Shown piece by piece: positions 34,395 through 41,497 of a DNA stretch of 43,844 nucleotides. The DNA comes from Kangiella sp. GTDB taxonomy: Bacteria; Pseudomonadota; Gammaproteobacteria; Enterobacterales; Kangiellaceae. How positions within the stretch are numbered: the first letter of the stretch is position 1; each line of letters opens with the position of its first letter. Below the pieces are notes generated by a model. The model worked only from the letters and a program-made list of their open reading frames with translations. It searched no databases and was not told the DNA's origin. Made by a program: the position numbers and the translations under genes. The DNA is taken from assembly GCF_014762745.1 (NCBI RefSeq), contig NZ_JABURJ010000118.1:1-43844 (forward strand). The letters run 5' to 3'.

Positions 34395-35140
34395 TGAATA
34401 CACACATTCACGAACATTCAGAGTCGTTGCTTGCAACTCAGGTGATGACTGGCATTGAGAAAATCACTCCATCTGAGCAGGTGATGATCCATCAAGGGTT
34501 TGATTATTACCATCTTTGTCTAAAGTGCTCATTGCCTGCGCAAGACTTAGTGACTAAGACCGGTATAAATAAGAGTGCCGCTGGTGAGTTTAACCTGGGC
34601 TATGTCAATCGAACGCTTGGTTTGTCATTACCAGATCCTAGAAGTTTTGATGGTGGCTCTCAAAGAGGACTGTATCAACGTATTGGGCTCTTTAAGGTTA
34701 CAGGGCATGAACGATTCCGTTGGGCGCTGGTGTTTCCGCTGTATGATATTGATGGCAATATCGTCGGCGTCTATGGCTACTGGGTACGAAAGCGCTCCAG
34801 CCAAAATGAAGGAGCGTTTGTGTTATGGAACTTTGACGATGTGGGGATATTTAACCCTCAGGCGGTGAAAAAGTCTGAGAAGTTACTGATTTGTTCAACA
34901 CCTCTTCAGGCGTGTCAGCTATGGAGTCGTGGTTATCGTCATGCCATATCGTTAATGGGGCACGAGATTACCTATGAGCAGGTACAGACTATCTTCAAGG
35001 ATAAGCCTGTGTCGCAGGTTGAGTTGATTCAGCCGAATGATTTAATCGATAGGCACCAGTTCGAGCAACTGAAACTGTACCTGACGTCACTGGGTAAATC
35101 CTGTTCATTCATAGATAGTCCTATTGCCATCAATGGATAG
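34391..35140 (+). CDS. DnaG/TOPRIM-like protein with decayed catalytic site
   Basis: 249 residues. The middle part (RIGLFKVTGHERFRWALVFP followed by DIDGNIVGVYG, about 97-135) resembles the N-terminal half of the primase catalytic core, and LLICSTPLQACQLWSRGYRH (about 166-185) aligns with the TOPRIM strand-helix that normally reads L-x-E-x-x-x-D-A-L. Here the catalytic Glu is Ser and the Asp is Gln, and the later DxD is replaced by QPNDL. It is therefore probably a structural or DNA-binding relic of TOPRIM rather than an active primase or nuclease. It overlaps istB by 4 bp and the recombinase by 8 bp. TOPRIM-like genes of this kind occur beside IS21-like and integrase genes in other genomes (recollection, not checked). 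Confidence 0.6.
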   Translation: MMNTHIHEHSESLLATQVMTGIEKITPSEQVMIHQGFDYYHLCLKCSLPAQDLVTKTGINKSAAGEFNLGYVNRTLGLSLPDPRSFDGGSQRGLYQRIGLFKVTGHERFRWALVFPLYDIDGNIVGVYGYWVRKRSSQNEGAFVLWNFDDVGIFNPQAVKKSEKLLICSTPLQACQLWSRGYRHAISLMGHEITYEQVQTIFKDKPVSQVELIQPNDLIDRHQFEQLKLYLTSLGKSCSFIDSPIAING

Positions 35141-36074
35141 GCCAAGCACACTTATCCAGTGCTTGGACTTTTACCTTGAGGATTGTTTAGCTCGGGGTGA
35201 AAGTCAGCGCACAGTGGAAGGTAAGGCATCCAGCGTAGGACTCTTCCTGCGTTGGTGCTTAACCCAAGATATTCGACTGCCCCAAGACGTAAGTCTGCAA
35301 ACCTTTGAGGCTTACAGACGCTATTTGCACCAATATCGACAGCCGTTTAATGGTAAGCCACTGGATATTGCCACCATTCGCAACAGGCTGACGGCGACCA
35401 AAGTTTTCTTCAAGCGATTGTTCTACCACGAAATCATTGAAACAAACCCTGCGGAGCGCCTAGAGCTTCCAAAAGTGCCCAGGCGACTGCCTTCGGGGTT
35501 TTTGACGGTTGAAGAAATCGAACGAGTGCTTCAACAAACCTTGCTCCACGGCATGACAGGCATACGCGATAGAGCTGTGATGGAAACCTATTACGCCACG
35601 GGAGTACGGCGCATGGAGCTAGCGAGGTTAAAAGTGAGTGATGTTGACCTAAAGGAAGGCCTCATCACCATCTACCGTGGTAAGGGCAACAAAGATAGAC
35701 GAGTTCCCATTGCCCAGCGAGCCTGTAACTGGATTCAGGTGTATTTAAATAAAGTCAGGGCTACACTGGCCACTATCGAGTCGGGTGCAACCTTGTTTCT
35801 GGATAACGAAGGGCTCAAGTACCGAGAGCAACAGCTAACCTACCTAGCTTCAAAGTACGTTAAACGTGCAGGCATTGATAAAAGAGGTGCCTGTAACCTG
35901 TTCCGACACTCCACAGCTACACTGATGCACGAAAATGGTGCGGATATCCGTCACGTCCAAGAAATGCTCGGCCACGCCGATATATCGACCACGCAAGTCT
36001 ATACGCATGTGACGATTAATAAGCTCAAAGAGGTTTATTATCAAACTCATCCCAGTGTATTGCATGAGGGATAA
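35133..36074 (+). CDS. XerC/D-type tyrosine recombinase
   Basis: 313 residues from the ATG at 35133 (a TTG at 35124 is the alternative). The N-terminal SAM-like core-binding domain spans about 1-110; the catalytic domain shows R in TGVRRMEL (about 156), K in GKGNKDRR (about 187), R-H in NLFRHSTAT (about 254-262), H in MLGHADIS and the nucleophile in TQVYTHV. The histidine that normally starts the HxxR box is Asn here (N-L-F-R-H), a conspicuous change in an otherwise intact site. Last gene of the overlapping four-gene mobile module. Its role may be integration, resolution of cointegrates, or both. Confidence 0.9.
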   Translation: MDRPSTLIQCLDFYLEDCLARGESQRTVEGKASSVGLFLRWCLTQDIRLPQDVSLQTFEAYRRYLHQYRQPFNGKPLDIATIRNRLTATKVFFKRLFYHEIIETNPAERLELPKVPRRLPSGFLTVEEIERVLQQTLLHGMTGIRDRAVMETYYATGVRRMELARLKVSDVDLKEGLITIYRGKGNKDRRVPIAQRACNWIQVYLNKVRATLATIESGATLFLDNEGLKYREQQLTYLASKYVKRAGIDKRGACNLFRHSTATLMHENGADIRHVQEMLGHADISTTQVYTHVTINKLKEVYYQTHPSVLHEG

Positions 36075-36079
36075 GGTTT

Positions 36080-36127
36080 TTGACTTAAAATATACAAATC
36101 GACTATACTGCACAAATCGAACGATTT
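36080..36127 (+). promoter_or_regulatory. Promoter and operator of the Phd/ParE toxin-antitoxin operon
   Basis: TTGACT at 36080-36085 and TATACT at 36104-36109 with an 18 bp spacer form a strong sigma-70 promoter. The palindrome AAATCG-AA-CGATTT (36114-36127) covers the expected transcription start, and a half-site (AAATCG) also lies at 36096-36101 between the boxes. This is the usual autoregulation layout of Phd/YefM antitoxins. Confidence 0.7.
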
Positions 36128-36142
36128 AAGCGAGGTTACACT

Positions 36143-36403
36143 ATGAATGCTCTATCAGCTAATGAAGCGAAAACCCATTTTGGCGACATGCTTCTTAAAG
36201 CACAACGTTCGCCTCTTCAAATTAACAAGAACGGCAAGCCTGTGGCGGTCATCTTGTCCATGGAGGAGTATGAGAGCATTGAAGCCATGAAGTTGCATTT
36301 ACTTCAATTAAGAGCGGCACAAGCAAAAGCGGATATTGCTGCGGGAAACCACGTGGACGGTGATGCTTTCTTTGATGAACTAGAAGCTGGCCAACACGAC
36401 TGA
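36143..36403 (+). CDS. Phd/YefM-family antitoxin
   Basis: 86 residues. The N-terminal DNA-binding fold shows SANEAKTHFGDMLLKAQ and PLQINKNGKPVAVILSMEEYE (about residues 5-52), the classic Phd/YefM signature; the C-terminal acidic helix (FFDELEAG) wraps the toxin. A GCGAGG site precedes the ATG. It shares one base with the toxin gene, giving coupled translation. It should repress its own promoter through the 36114-36127 palindrome. Confidence 0.92.
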   Translation: MNALSANEAKTHFGDMLLKAQRSPLQINKNGKPVAVILSMEEYESIEAMKLHLLQLRAAQAKADIAAGNHVDGDAFFDELEAGQHD

Positions 36404-36711
36404 TGGCGGGGTATCGTTTAACCCCAGGTGCCCAGTCAGACTTGATCGAGATCAGACGGTATGGGATTGAGCACTGGGGAGCCGCTCAGTCTCAGTATTA
36501 CCTGTCTGGACTTCGACAACGTATTCAATTACTGGCAGACACACCAAGTTTAGGCAAGATTCGCCCCGAAGTGGCGGAAGGTGTGAGAAGTTTTCCGTAT
36601 GAAAGCCATGTCGTTTACTATATAACTCACGAAAAGCAACTAGTAGTTTTCGGCGTTTTACATCAGCGTATGGTGCCTTTAAAGCACTTGCTTGATCGCG
36701 AGAAGATTTAG
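36403..36711 (+). CDS. RelE/ParE-family toxin
   Basis: 102 residues with the ParE fold: YRLTPGAQSDLIEIRRYG at the N-terminus, LADTPSLGKIRPEV in the middle, and the YESHVVYYI strand plus VFGVLHQRM near the C-terminus. ParE-type toxins poison DNA gyrase, RelE types cleave mRNA; the N-terminal LTPGAQSDL and the C-terminal VLHQRM point to ParE. It probably stabilises the surrounding insert. Confidence 0.92.
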   Translation: MAGYRLTPGAQSDLIEIRRYGIEHWGAAQSQYYLSGLRQRIQLLADTPSLGKIRPEVAEGVRSFPYESHVVYYITHEKQLVVFGVLHQRMVPLKHLLDREKI

Positions 36712-36787
36712 AACAAAATTAGACTGATATTTAATAGAGAAATATTGATAGCTGAGAGGCATAATTACAACAAACTAAAGGGGATGG

Positions 36788-38170
36788 ATGATGCGATTCG
36801 CTAACATTGATAGTTTTGGAGTAGATGAACTTCTTTTGGATGAAGGGAATTACAGGTTTAGGAAAGCTCCTGATCAGCAGGCCTGTATTGAAAAGATTTA
36901 CAGGTCGAACCCCGCTTACTTTTCTAATCTAATGACCAGTATAGCTGAAGATGATCTTGGTGAGCTGTTATTGGTTTGGATGGATGATGGTGAAGCAATT
37001 GTTTTAGATGGTAACAGGAGAAGTGCCGTCATTAAGGTTTTGTGGAATCCTGATTTGGCTCCTACGGCGTCATTAAAGAAAAAAGCTGAGTTGCTAGCTG
37101 CTAAAACACAATTTGACTTTGATAATATCCAAGCTCAAGTTTCAGAATCCAAAGAAAAGATTTATAAAACGGTTTATGAGCGTCACGCATCAAGTAATGG
37201 CTCTCGTCGTATTAGCTGGTCTGCAATTGCAGCTGCTCGATTCAGGTATGACTGGAAAATAGCAGATAATAACCAATATTGGCACGCTACCGCGCTAATT
37301 TTTGAGCTAGAATCCAATAGCCCAGAAATTTCTGAGTTTATTGATAGCAAGGATTACTCTCATGAAGTTTTTACAAGGGTTGTTCGAGCCGCTCTGAGTC
37401 GAGGGATTATTTCAAAAAATATCTTTAGTGAAAAGGATATGCGGATTAAAAAGCGCCCCAAAAAATTGATAGATGATGCTATTGATAAGGCTCAAATCCT
37501 TTTAACGTCGATAAAGAATAAGGAGCTATCACTTTCAAGAAAAGGGAGCACCTACGCTGATGCTGATAAAATAGAAGAGTATTTATCTCAGTTTAATGTT
37601 GTAGAAGAGAAAGATGCTAAGAAAGAAGGCGCGTCTTCTGAGCAAAGTAATACTCAGAATACTCAAGAGGATAGCAAGAACAATAATAACACTGATAATT
37701 CAGAGTCTGGAAGCAACCAAAATGGAAATACTAATGATGAACAAAGTAGTAACGGTAACCCTCCACCAAAGATTCCAATGTCGGTAAACATTACTAGTGC
37801 TGTGAATTTATTAGGTTCTGATAAACTCGATCAACTTTATAGTTCTTTATGTACGATCTCTTTGCGAAAGCATGCAACGTTAATGATGGTTGGAGCATGG
37901 ACTTTTCTGGAAGCGCTTGCGACACTGGCCGGGAAAGGCGCTAATACAGGCTTAGAAAGTTTTTATAATACAAAAATCAATGAATGGTATAAAGACAAAG
38001 GAGAAAAAGCTGAATTTAAAAGCTCAGTGAAATATATTGTTGATGAAGGGAATGTTATTAAACATGGACAAATTGCTCATAGCTTTGATGCACGACATCT
38101 AGCCGTTCATTTTCAAATTATAGAGCCTCTGTTACTTAAAACAATTAAGTTTGCAGCTAACAAAAGTTAG
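36788..38170 (+). CDS. ParB/Srx-like domain protein, possible modification-linked defence effector
   Basis: 460 residues (ATG at 36788 or 36791). The N-terminal part (about 1-110) resembles a ParB-like nuclease/NTPase fold: LLLDEGNYRF, then AIVLDGNRRSAVIKVL near 70-85, where DGNRR takes the place of the ParB GxxR motif. A helical middle (about 110-275) is followed by an Asn/Ser/Glu-rich flexible linker (about 280-330) and a C-terminal helical domain (about 335-460) with KHATLMMVGAWTFLEALATLAG and GNVIKHGQIAHSFD. The C-terminus is HEPN-like in feel, but no certain catalytic motif is seen. Its stop overlaps the convergent methylase by 4 bp. It may act with that methylase; this is inference. Confidence 0.6.
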   Translation: MMRFANIDSFGVDELLLDEGNYRFRKAPDQQACIEKIYRSNPAYFSNLMTSIAEDDLGELLLVWMDDGEAIVLDGNRRSAVIKVLWNPDLAPTASLKKKAELLAAKTQFDFDNIQAQVSESKEKIYKTVYERHASSNGSRRISWSAIAAARFRYDWKIADNNQYWHATALIFELESNSPEISEFIDSKDYSHEVFTRVVRAALSRGIISKNIFSEKDMRIKKRPKKLIDDAIDKAQILLTSIKNKELSLSRKGSTYADADKIEEYLSQFNVVEEKDAKKEGASSEQSNTQNTQEDSKNNNNTDNSESGSNQNGNTNDEQSSNGNPPPKIPMSVNITSAVNLLGSDKLDQLYSSLCTISLRKHATLMMVGAWTFLEALATLAGKGANTGLESFYNTKINEWYKDKGEKAEFKSSVKYIVDEGNVIKHGQIAHSFDARHLAVHFQIIEPLLLKTIKFAANKS

Positions 38171-39066
38171 CTTGCAAACTTGGCTTCCCAGTCTTTGGGG
38201 TAAGGGCGACTCGTCCTACTTAAAAACGGAGAGCTAGGTAATTCAATGTGATCATAAACCATAATCTCTGTAGCTCTAGGCCTAGCCTGGTTTGTCGAGT
38301 AAATTAAAGAGAACTCTTGCATTTTATGTTTTGAGTAGATGTCTTTTATGGGATGACAGTTGTCATAGGTTACTAACCAAGGAGACTGTATTTGAGAGAC
38401 GGCCTGCCCAATCTTTTTGTGGTCTTCTGGGTTATAGAAGTTACGGTATAGCTGACTTCCTTTATTAAAATAAGGGGGATCAAAATAAACTAAGGATTTA
38501 TTACCAAACTCAGGAACCACATCACTCATAAAATCTAGGGCATCAAGGTTTGTTAAGTTAATTCTTTTTCTATGCCTAGCTATCATTAGAATTCTTTGTT
38601 TCAAATTTTCTTTATTATACCGAGCATCAATTTTGTAGTTTCCGTCTTGGTTTATTCCGCCGATAACACCAGCCTTTAGGATGCCTGAACGATTCGTTCG
38701 ATTAAGGAAAAAAGTAGCAAAGCCAACTTCAGTTTTAGAATATTCTTCGTGAGAAGCCAAAACGTCCCTCTGTTTCTGCCAAGATGATATGTCTACAGGC
38801 GTTGAGTCGATTAGCCTGATAAGCTCATTTGTGTCATTCAATACAGCCCACCAGAAGGCATGGATAACCGGATCAAGATCGTTAATGAAAATTGAGCGGA
38901 CATATTGATTATTCAATAAATAGAAAGCAGCTCCAGCACCGCCAGCGTAAGGCTCAGCATAAATACCTCCACTAATACTATTGTGACGCATTAACCAAGC
39001 TAGCCATGGTCCTAATCTGGCTTTACCACCAGGATACCTTAAAGGAGTTTGAAACTTCACCGACAT
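38167..39066 (-). CDS. D12-class N6-adenine DNA methyltransferase (Dam/DpnIIA-like)
   Basis: 299 residues, typical length. Motif X/I region PLRYPGGKARLGPWL near residues 8-22 and AEPYAGGAGAAFYLL near 37-51 bind S-adenosylmethionine; motif IV DPPY near 198-201 is catalytic. The order and FxGxG-like motif place it in the D12 class (Dam, M.DpnIIA, M.EcoRV type). Intact with no frameshift. Its divergent neighbour is a small HTH regulator and its convergent neighbour the ParB-like protein, an arrangement seen in type II-like modification modules. It has a TATAAT box in a shared palindrome (39092-39105). The target is probably a short palindromic site but is not predictable here. Confidence 0.9.
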   Translation of the reverse strand: MSVKFQTPLRYPGGKARLGPWLAWLMRHNSISGGIYAEPYAGGAGAAFYLLNNQYVRSIFINDLDPVIHAFWWAVLNDTNELIRLIDSTPVDISSWQKQRDVLASHEEYSKTEVGFATFFLNRTNRSGILKAGVIGGINQDGNYKIDARYNKENLKQRILMIARHRKRINLTNLDALDFMSDVVPEFGNKSLVYFDPPYFNKGSQLYRNFYNPEDHKKIGQAVSQIQSPWLVTYDNCHPIKDIYSKHKMQEFSLIYSTNQARPRATEIMVYDHIELPSSPFLSRTSRPYPKDWEAKFAS

Positions 39067-39082
39067 ACTATTTCCATTTGTG

Positions 39083-39132
39083 TTATCGTAAATTATAGCT
39101 ATAATAACAAAAATACAGATAAATTACGATAA
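39083..39132. promoter_or_regulatory. Divergent promoter and operator between methylase and HTH regulator
   Basis: The perfect 14 bp palindrome ATTATAGCTATAAT (39092-39105) holds a TATAAT box on each strand, one for the methylase (minus) and one for the HTH gene (plus). It is flanked by inverted half-sites TTATCGTAA (39083-39091) and TTACGATAA (39124-39132). A bound regulator could switch both genes together. Confidence 0.6.
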
Positions 39133-39138
39133 TTTATT

Positions 39139-39456
39139 ATGAAATTTGACCTCTTTTGCCAAAAATTGAAGTCTTTTTTGAATGATACGGGTATGAGCAA
39201 GAATGCATTGGCTAAAAAAGCTGGTGTACCTCAATCGCAGGTATCAAATTGGTCTCGTGGTATTGGTAAAAGATTTACAGAGAATGCTAAAAAGGTCGTT
39301 GAGACCATGGATAATCTTTCACAGGGACAGTATCAACAGCCAATCCCCAAAGAAATTGAATCAGCGGTAAGAGTGGCTTGGAATGGAGATCCAAAGAGAG
39401 CAAAACTAATTTGTGATGTTTTGAATACACTGGAGCGGTATAAAGACTGTGCTTAG
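39139..39456 (+). CDS. Small XRE-type HTH regulator (105 aa)
   Basis: 105 residues. The HTH spans about 17-42: GMSKNALAKKAGVPQSQVSNW, with the typical A-x-x-A-G-V turn and an SQVSNW recognition helix; a short C-terminal domain follows. It is divergent from the adenine methylase and shares its promoter, the position of a controller (C) protein in restriction-modification loci. An AT-only palindrome follows its stop at 39461-39478. Autoregulation through TTATCGTAA half-sites is plausible. Confidence 0.82.
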   Translation: MKFDLFCQKLKSFLNDTGMSKNALAKKAGVPQSQVSNWSRGIGKRFTENAKKVVETMDNLSQGQYQQPIPKEIESAVRVAWNGDPKRAKLICDVLNTLERYKDCA

Positions 39457-39460
39457 AATG

Positions 39461-39478
39461 TTATTTATGAATAAATAA
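39461..39478 (+). repeat. AT-only palindrome at the right edge of the insert
   Basis: TTATTTAT-GA-ATAAATAA, perfect arms, ending 7 bp before the Rhs cassette repeat begins at 39486. Without GC pairs and a T-run it is a poor terminator; it may mark an insertion edge. Confidence 0.5.
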
Positions 39479-39480
39479 TC

Positions 39481-40548
39481 ATGTGCATTCATATGAATGG
39501 ACGCGCGTACGACTACAATCTCGGTCGATTCCTCTCTGTCGATCCATTCATTCAAAGCCCTGGCAACAGCCAGTCGATGAACCCCTACAGCTATATCATG
39601 AATAATCCTCTGGCAGGAACCGATCCGAGTGGGTATGCTGCCGAGTGTGAAGATGCCCTTGGAAAAGGCTGTGGGGATGATGAGCCTAAAAAGGAGAGGA
39701 AGAAGTTTAAAAGAGGCGGTTCTAGTTGGAATACTGTCTATGACAGGTCTGCTGTGAGTAACGGTGCTGAAGTTGAGCATTCCGTAGAAGCAAAAGGAAC
39801 TCCAGAAGAAATTGAGCAAATTGGCAGTGAGCTGGAGGACAAAGGTTATGAGCTAACTGCAGGTATGAGTAATGCTGATGGAACCAATGAGGTGACCTAT
39901 ACCAGAACCTATTCGGGGGGACTGGATGATATTGGAAGTCAAATTTCTGGCACTCTGAAAAACATTTCTGATATTGCTATGGTTTCAGGCCTTACTGCTG
40001 ATGCAGGAGGACAGCTCTTAGGGGTTGCTGGTAGCGCTAAGTTTATTCCTCAGTTTAGTCCAGCGGTAGGAGGTGTGGCTAGCTGGTCTGCAACATGGGG
40101 GAGCGCAAATGGAAGAGCCTTTATGCAGCTCAGTGGTCTAGAAGCTCTAGGTTCTCGCTTAAGAGTAGCGTCAAGAGCATTAGGGTTTGGAGCTGTGGGC
40201 TTTTCAACAGCATCAAATATGATGAATCCGAATTATTCCAAGTCAGATGTTGTCTGGAAATTTGCTGCTGATTCCGCTGTCACCTACATTGCTTTCAAGG
40301 CAGCTTCATATGGACGATTTGGAGGGCTTTATGGATTGGCTATAGGTGCTAGTTATGGGTTTATTGATTATCGAATCAATCAAAATTTTGGAGGTTGGAA
40401 AAATTTTGCTAATTATCATATTCAAAATTTCGAAAGTGGCGTTTCGACTTTCAACCATAATATGGACTATATTCAACAAAAACCCAATGAGGCGATGCAC
40501 CGGATGTTTAATGTGCCAAATATGAACTTCAATATGGAAGGGCGATAA
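39481..40548 (+). CDS. Orphan Rhs C-terminal tip with hydrophobic toxin domain
   Basis: Displaced Rhs cassette. From base 39486 the DNA matches the Rhs core of the giant gene (151 bp, ending DPSGY), then continues with about 300 unique residues. No Rhs stalk precedes it, and the ATG at 39481 has no ribosome site, so it is probably silent until recombined; it is nevertheless intact. The unique part begins with a Lys/Glu-rich segment, then has long Gly/Ala-rich hydrophobic stretches (about residues 155-300: LLGVAGSAKF, GFGAVGFSTA, GGLYGLAIGASYGF), suggesting a membrane-inserting or pore-forming toxin. The stop shares a base with the next gene (TAATG). Toxin identity is inferred from composition and position. 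Confidence 0.7.
   Translation: MCIHMNGRAYDYNLGRFLSVDPFIQSPGNSQSMNPYSYIMNNPLAGTDPSGYAAECEDALGKGCGDDEPKKERKKFKRGGSSWNTVYDRSAVSNGAEVEHSVEAKGTPEEIEQIGSELEDKGYELTAGMSNADGTNEVTYTRTYSGGLDDIGSQISGTLKNISDIAMVSGLTADAGGQLLGVAGSAKFIPQFSPAVGGVASWSATWGSANGRAFMQLSGLEALGSRLRVASRALGFGAVGFSTASNMMNPNYSKSDVVWKFAADSAVTYIAFKAASYGRFGGLYGLAIGASYGFIDYRINQNFGGWKNFANYHIQNFESGVSTFNHNMDYIQQKPNEAMHRMFNVPNMNFNMEGR
39486..39636 (+). repeat. Rhs cassette left border repeat, copy 2
   Basis: Ungapped counterpart of 28709-28859, again starting exactly at CATTCATATGAATG (39486-39499). Homology to the left of this base is absent: the preceding bases are TGTG here and ACTC-type sequence in copy 1. Confidence 0.88.
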
Positions 40549-40946
40549 TGATAACTTTCTTTAGGCATTGCTATTACGGTGTTTATCTTTTTTTTCAAAA
40601 GCTTAACCACAAACATCCTGATGAGTCTGCGTTTGTATGGATGGCGGGAGTAAGGATGCTTGTTTATTTATGTGTTTTTTTGATGATTGGGCTTCATCTA
40701 GAGATTACGCATGAAGATATTTCAAAGTTCTGGGGGACAATTATTATGTTTTCCTTTGAGATGGTTGTTTCTGCGTTTATTAATGGGAAAAAGAAATTTC
40801 TGACGATCGAGGAAAACTATAAAAAATTATCGAAAAAAGCACAGATATCTTACACCGTTATTGCTGTGTCCCTGATGCCCTTATTGATAATAACGATGTT
40901 TGCAATAGGTTTTCATATCAAAGATACCCAGGGAATAGGATGGTAA
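40548..40946 (+). CDS. Small membrane protein, candidate immunity protein of the orphan Rhs toxin
   Basis: 132 residues with three likely membrane helices (about 32-50 MLVYLCVFLMIGLHL, 62-80 WGTIIMFSFEMVVSAF, 101-120 VIAVSLMPLLIITMF) and a basic loop between the second and third. It is translationally coupled to the orphan toxin (TAATG). Integral membrane immunity proteins usually protect against pore-forming or membrane-active toxins, which agrees with the hydrophobic toxin domain. No homologue is recognised. A G-rich cassette repeat follows 14 bp after its stop. Confidence 0.6.
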   Translation: MITFFRHCYYGVYLFFQKLNHKHPDESAFVWMAGVRMLVYLCVFLMIGLHLEITHEDISKFWGTIIMFSFEMVVSAFINGKKKFLTIEENYKKLSKKAQISYTVIAVSLMPLLIITMFAIGFHIKDTQGIGW

Positions 40947-40960
40947 GAATAAGTTAAGGA

Positions 40961-41052
40961 ATTCGGAGCATTATCAGCAGCGCTCGGAGGGTTTTGTGGT
41001 TTGGGCTCGGAAGTGGGGACAGTAGGGCTCGGATTGTGGGGCGGTGCCAGTA
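40961..41052 (+). repeat. Rhs cassette right border repeat, copy 2 (G-rich)
   Basis: Counterpart of 30321-30412; 72 identical bp at the 3' side. It begins 15 bp after the immunity gene stop. Confidence 0.9.
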
Positions 41053-41464
41053 GCTGAAGCTCAAATCTTCTCGCTTAATTTTACAGTGCGCTTCGGCGCA
41101 CTTTTTTTAATCTGGACTGGTCAGTTTTGGCCGTTGACCCAGTCAAGGGATTCTGGTACGGGTGGTCAACTGATACTGGCGGAGTGGTCAGTTGGGGGCG
41201 GTGGGTACAGTAGTTATTGAGCAGCTAGTAAATAGTAGAGATAAATGGGTAGAACATTAGGTTTTAGAATAGAAAACACTCACTTTGATTTTATGATATG
41301 TTGAATGCCCAATGTTTATTTAGTGCGGTACAAAATAGAGCAGTATAAATATTCTTGGGACGCTGTTGGGACTGAAGAGGGCCATTTCTGACCATCAAGG
41401 GCAACCTAGATAATCGTAACCTATTGAAAAACAAAGAGTCTCAATGGGTTAGAAAGCACTTAAA
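41053..41464. other. Intergenic DNA between the Rhs cassette and the tRNA scar
   Basis: Apart from the terminator at 41085-41108 no gene is supported. A short frame ending near 41391 (SWDAVGTEEGHF) might be the last codons of a lost gene but is too short to assign. Confidence 0.5.
41085..41108 (+). terminator. Intrinsic terminator after Rhs cassette 2
   Basis: AGTGCGC (41085-41091), TTCG tetraloop, GCGCACT (41096-41102), then six more Ts. A textbook rho-independent terminator. Confidence 0.92.
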
Positions 41465-41491
41465 TGGGTTCAAATCCCACCCTCTCCGCCA
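41465..41491 (+). other. 3' fragment of a tRNA-Ser gene (island attachment scar)
   Basis: TGGGTTCAAATCCCA (T-arm with the invariant TTCAAAT loop) followed by CCCTCTCCGCCA, the acceptor 3' strand and encoded CCA of a typical bacterial tRNA-Ser. No matching GGAGAGG acceptor 5' strand, D-arm or anticodon arm lies upstream, so only the 3' end is present. Tyrosine-recombinase islands commonly integrate in tRNA-Ser and leave such a copy at one border. The intact tRNA is expected outside the window to the left. Confidence 0.75.
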
Positions 41492-41497
41492 TATCTC

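Noticed and set aside
41338-41391. C-terminal remnant of a lost integrase (frame ending SWDAVGTEEGHF)
   Set aside because: Too short to assign; no catalytic motif remains.
41465-41491. Functional complete tRNA-Ser
   Set aside because: No acceptor 5' strand, D-arm or anticodon arm can be drawn from the 80-90 bases upstream.
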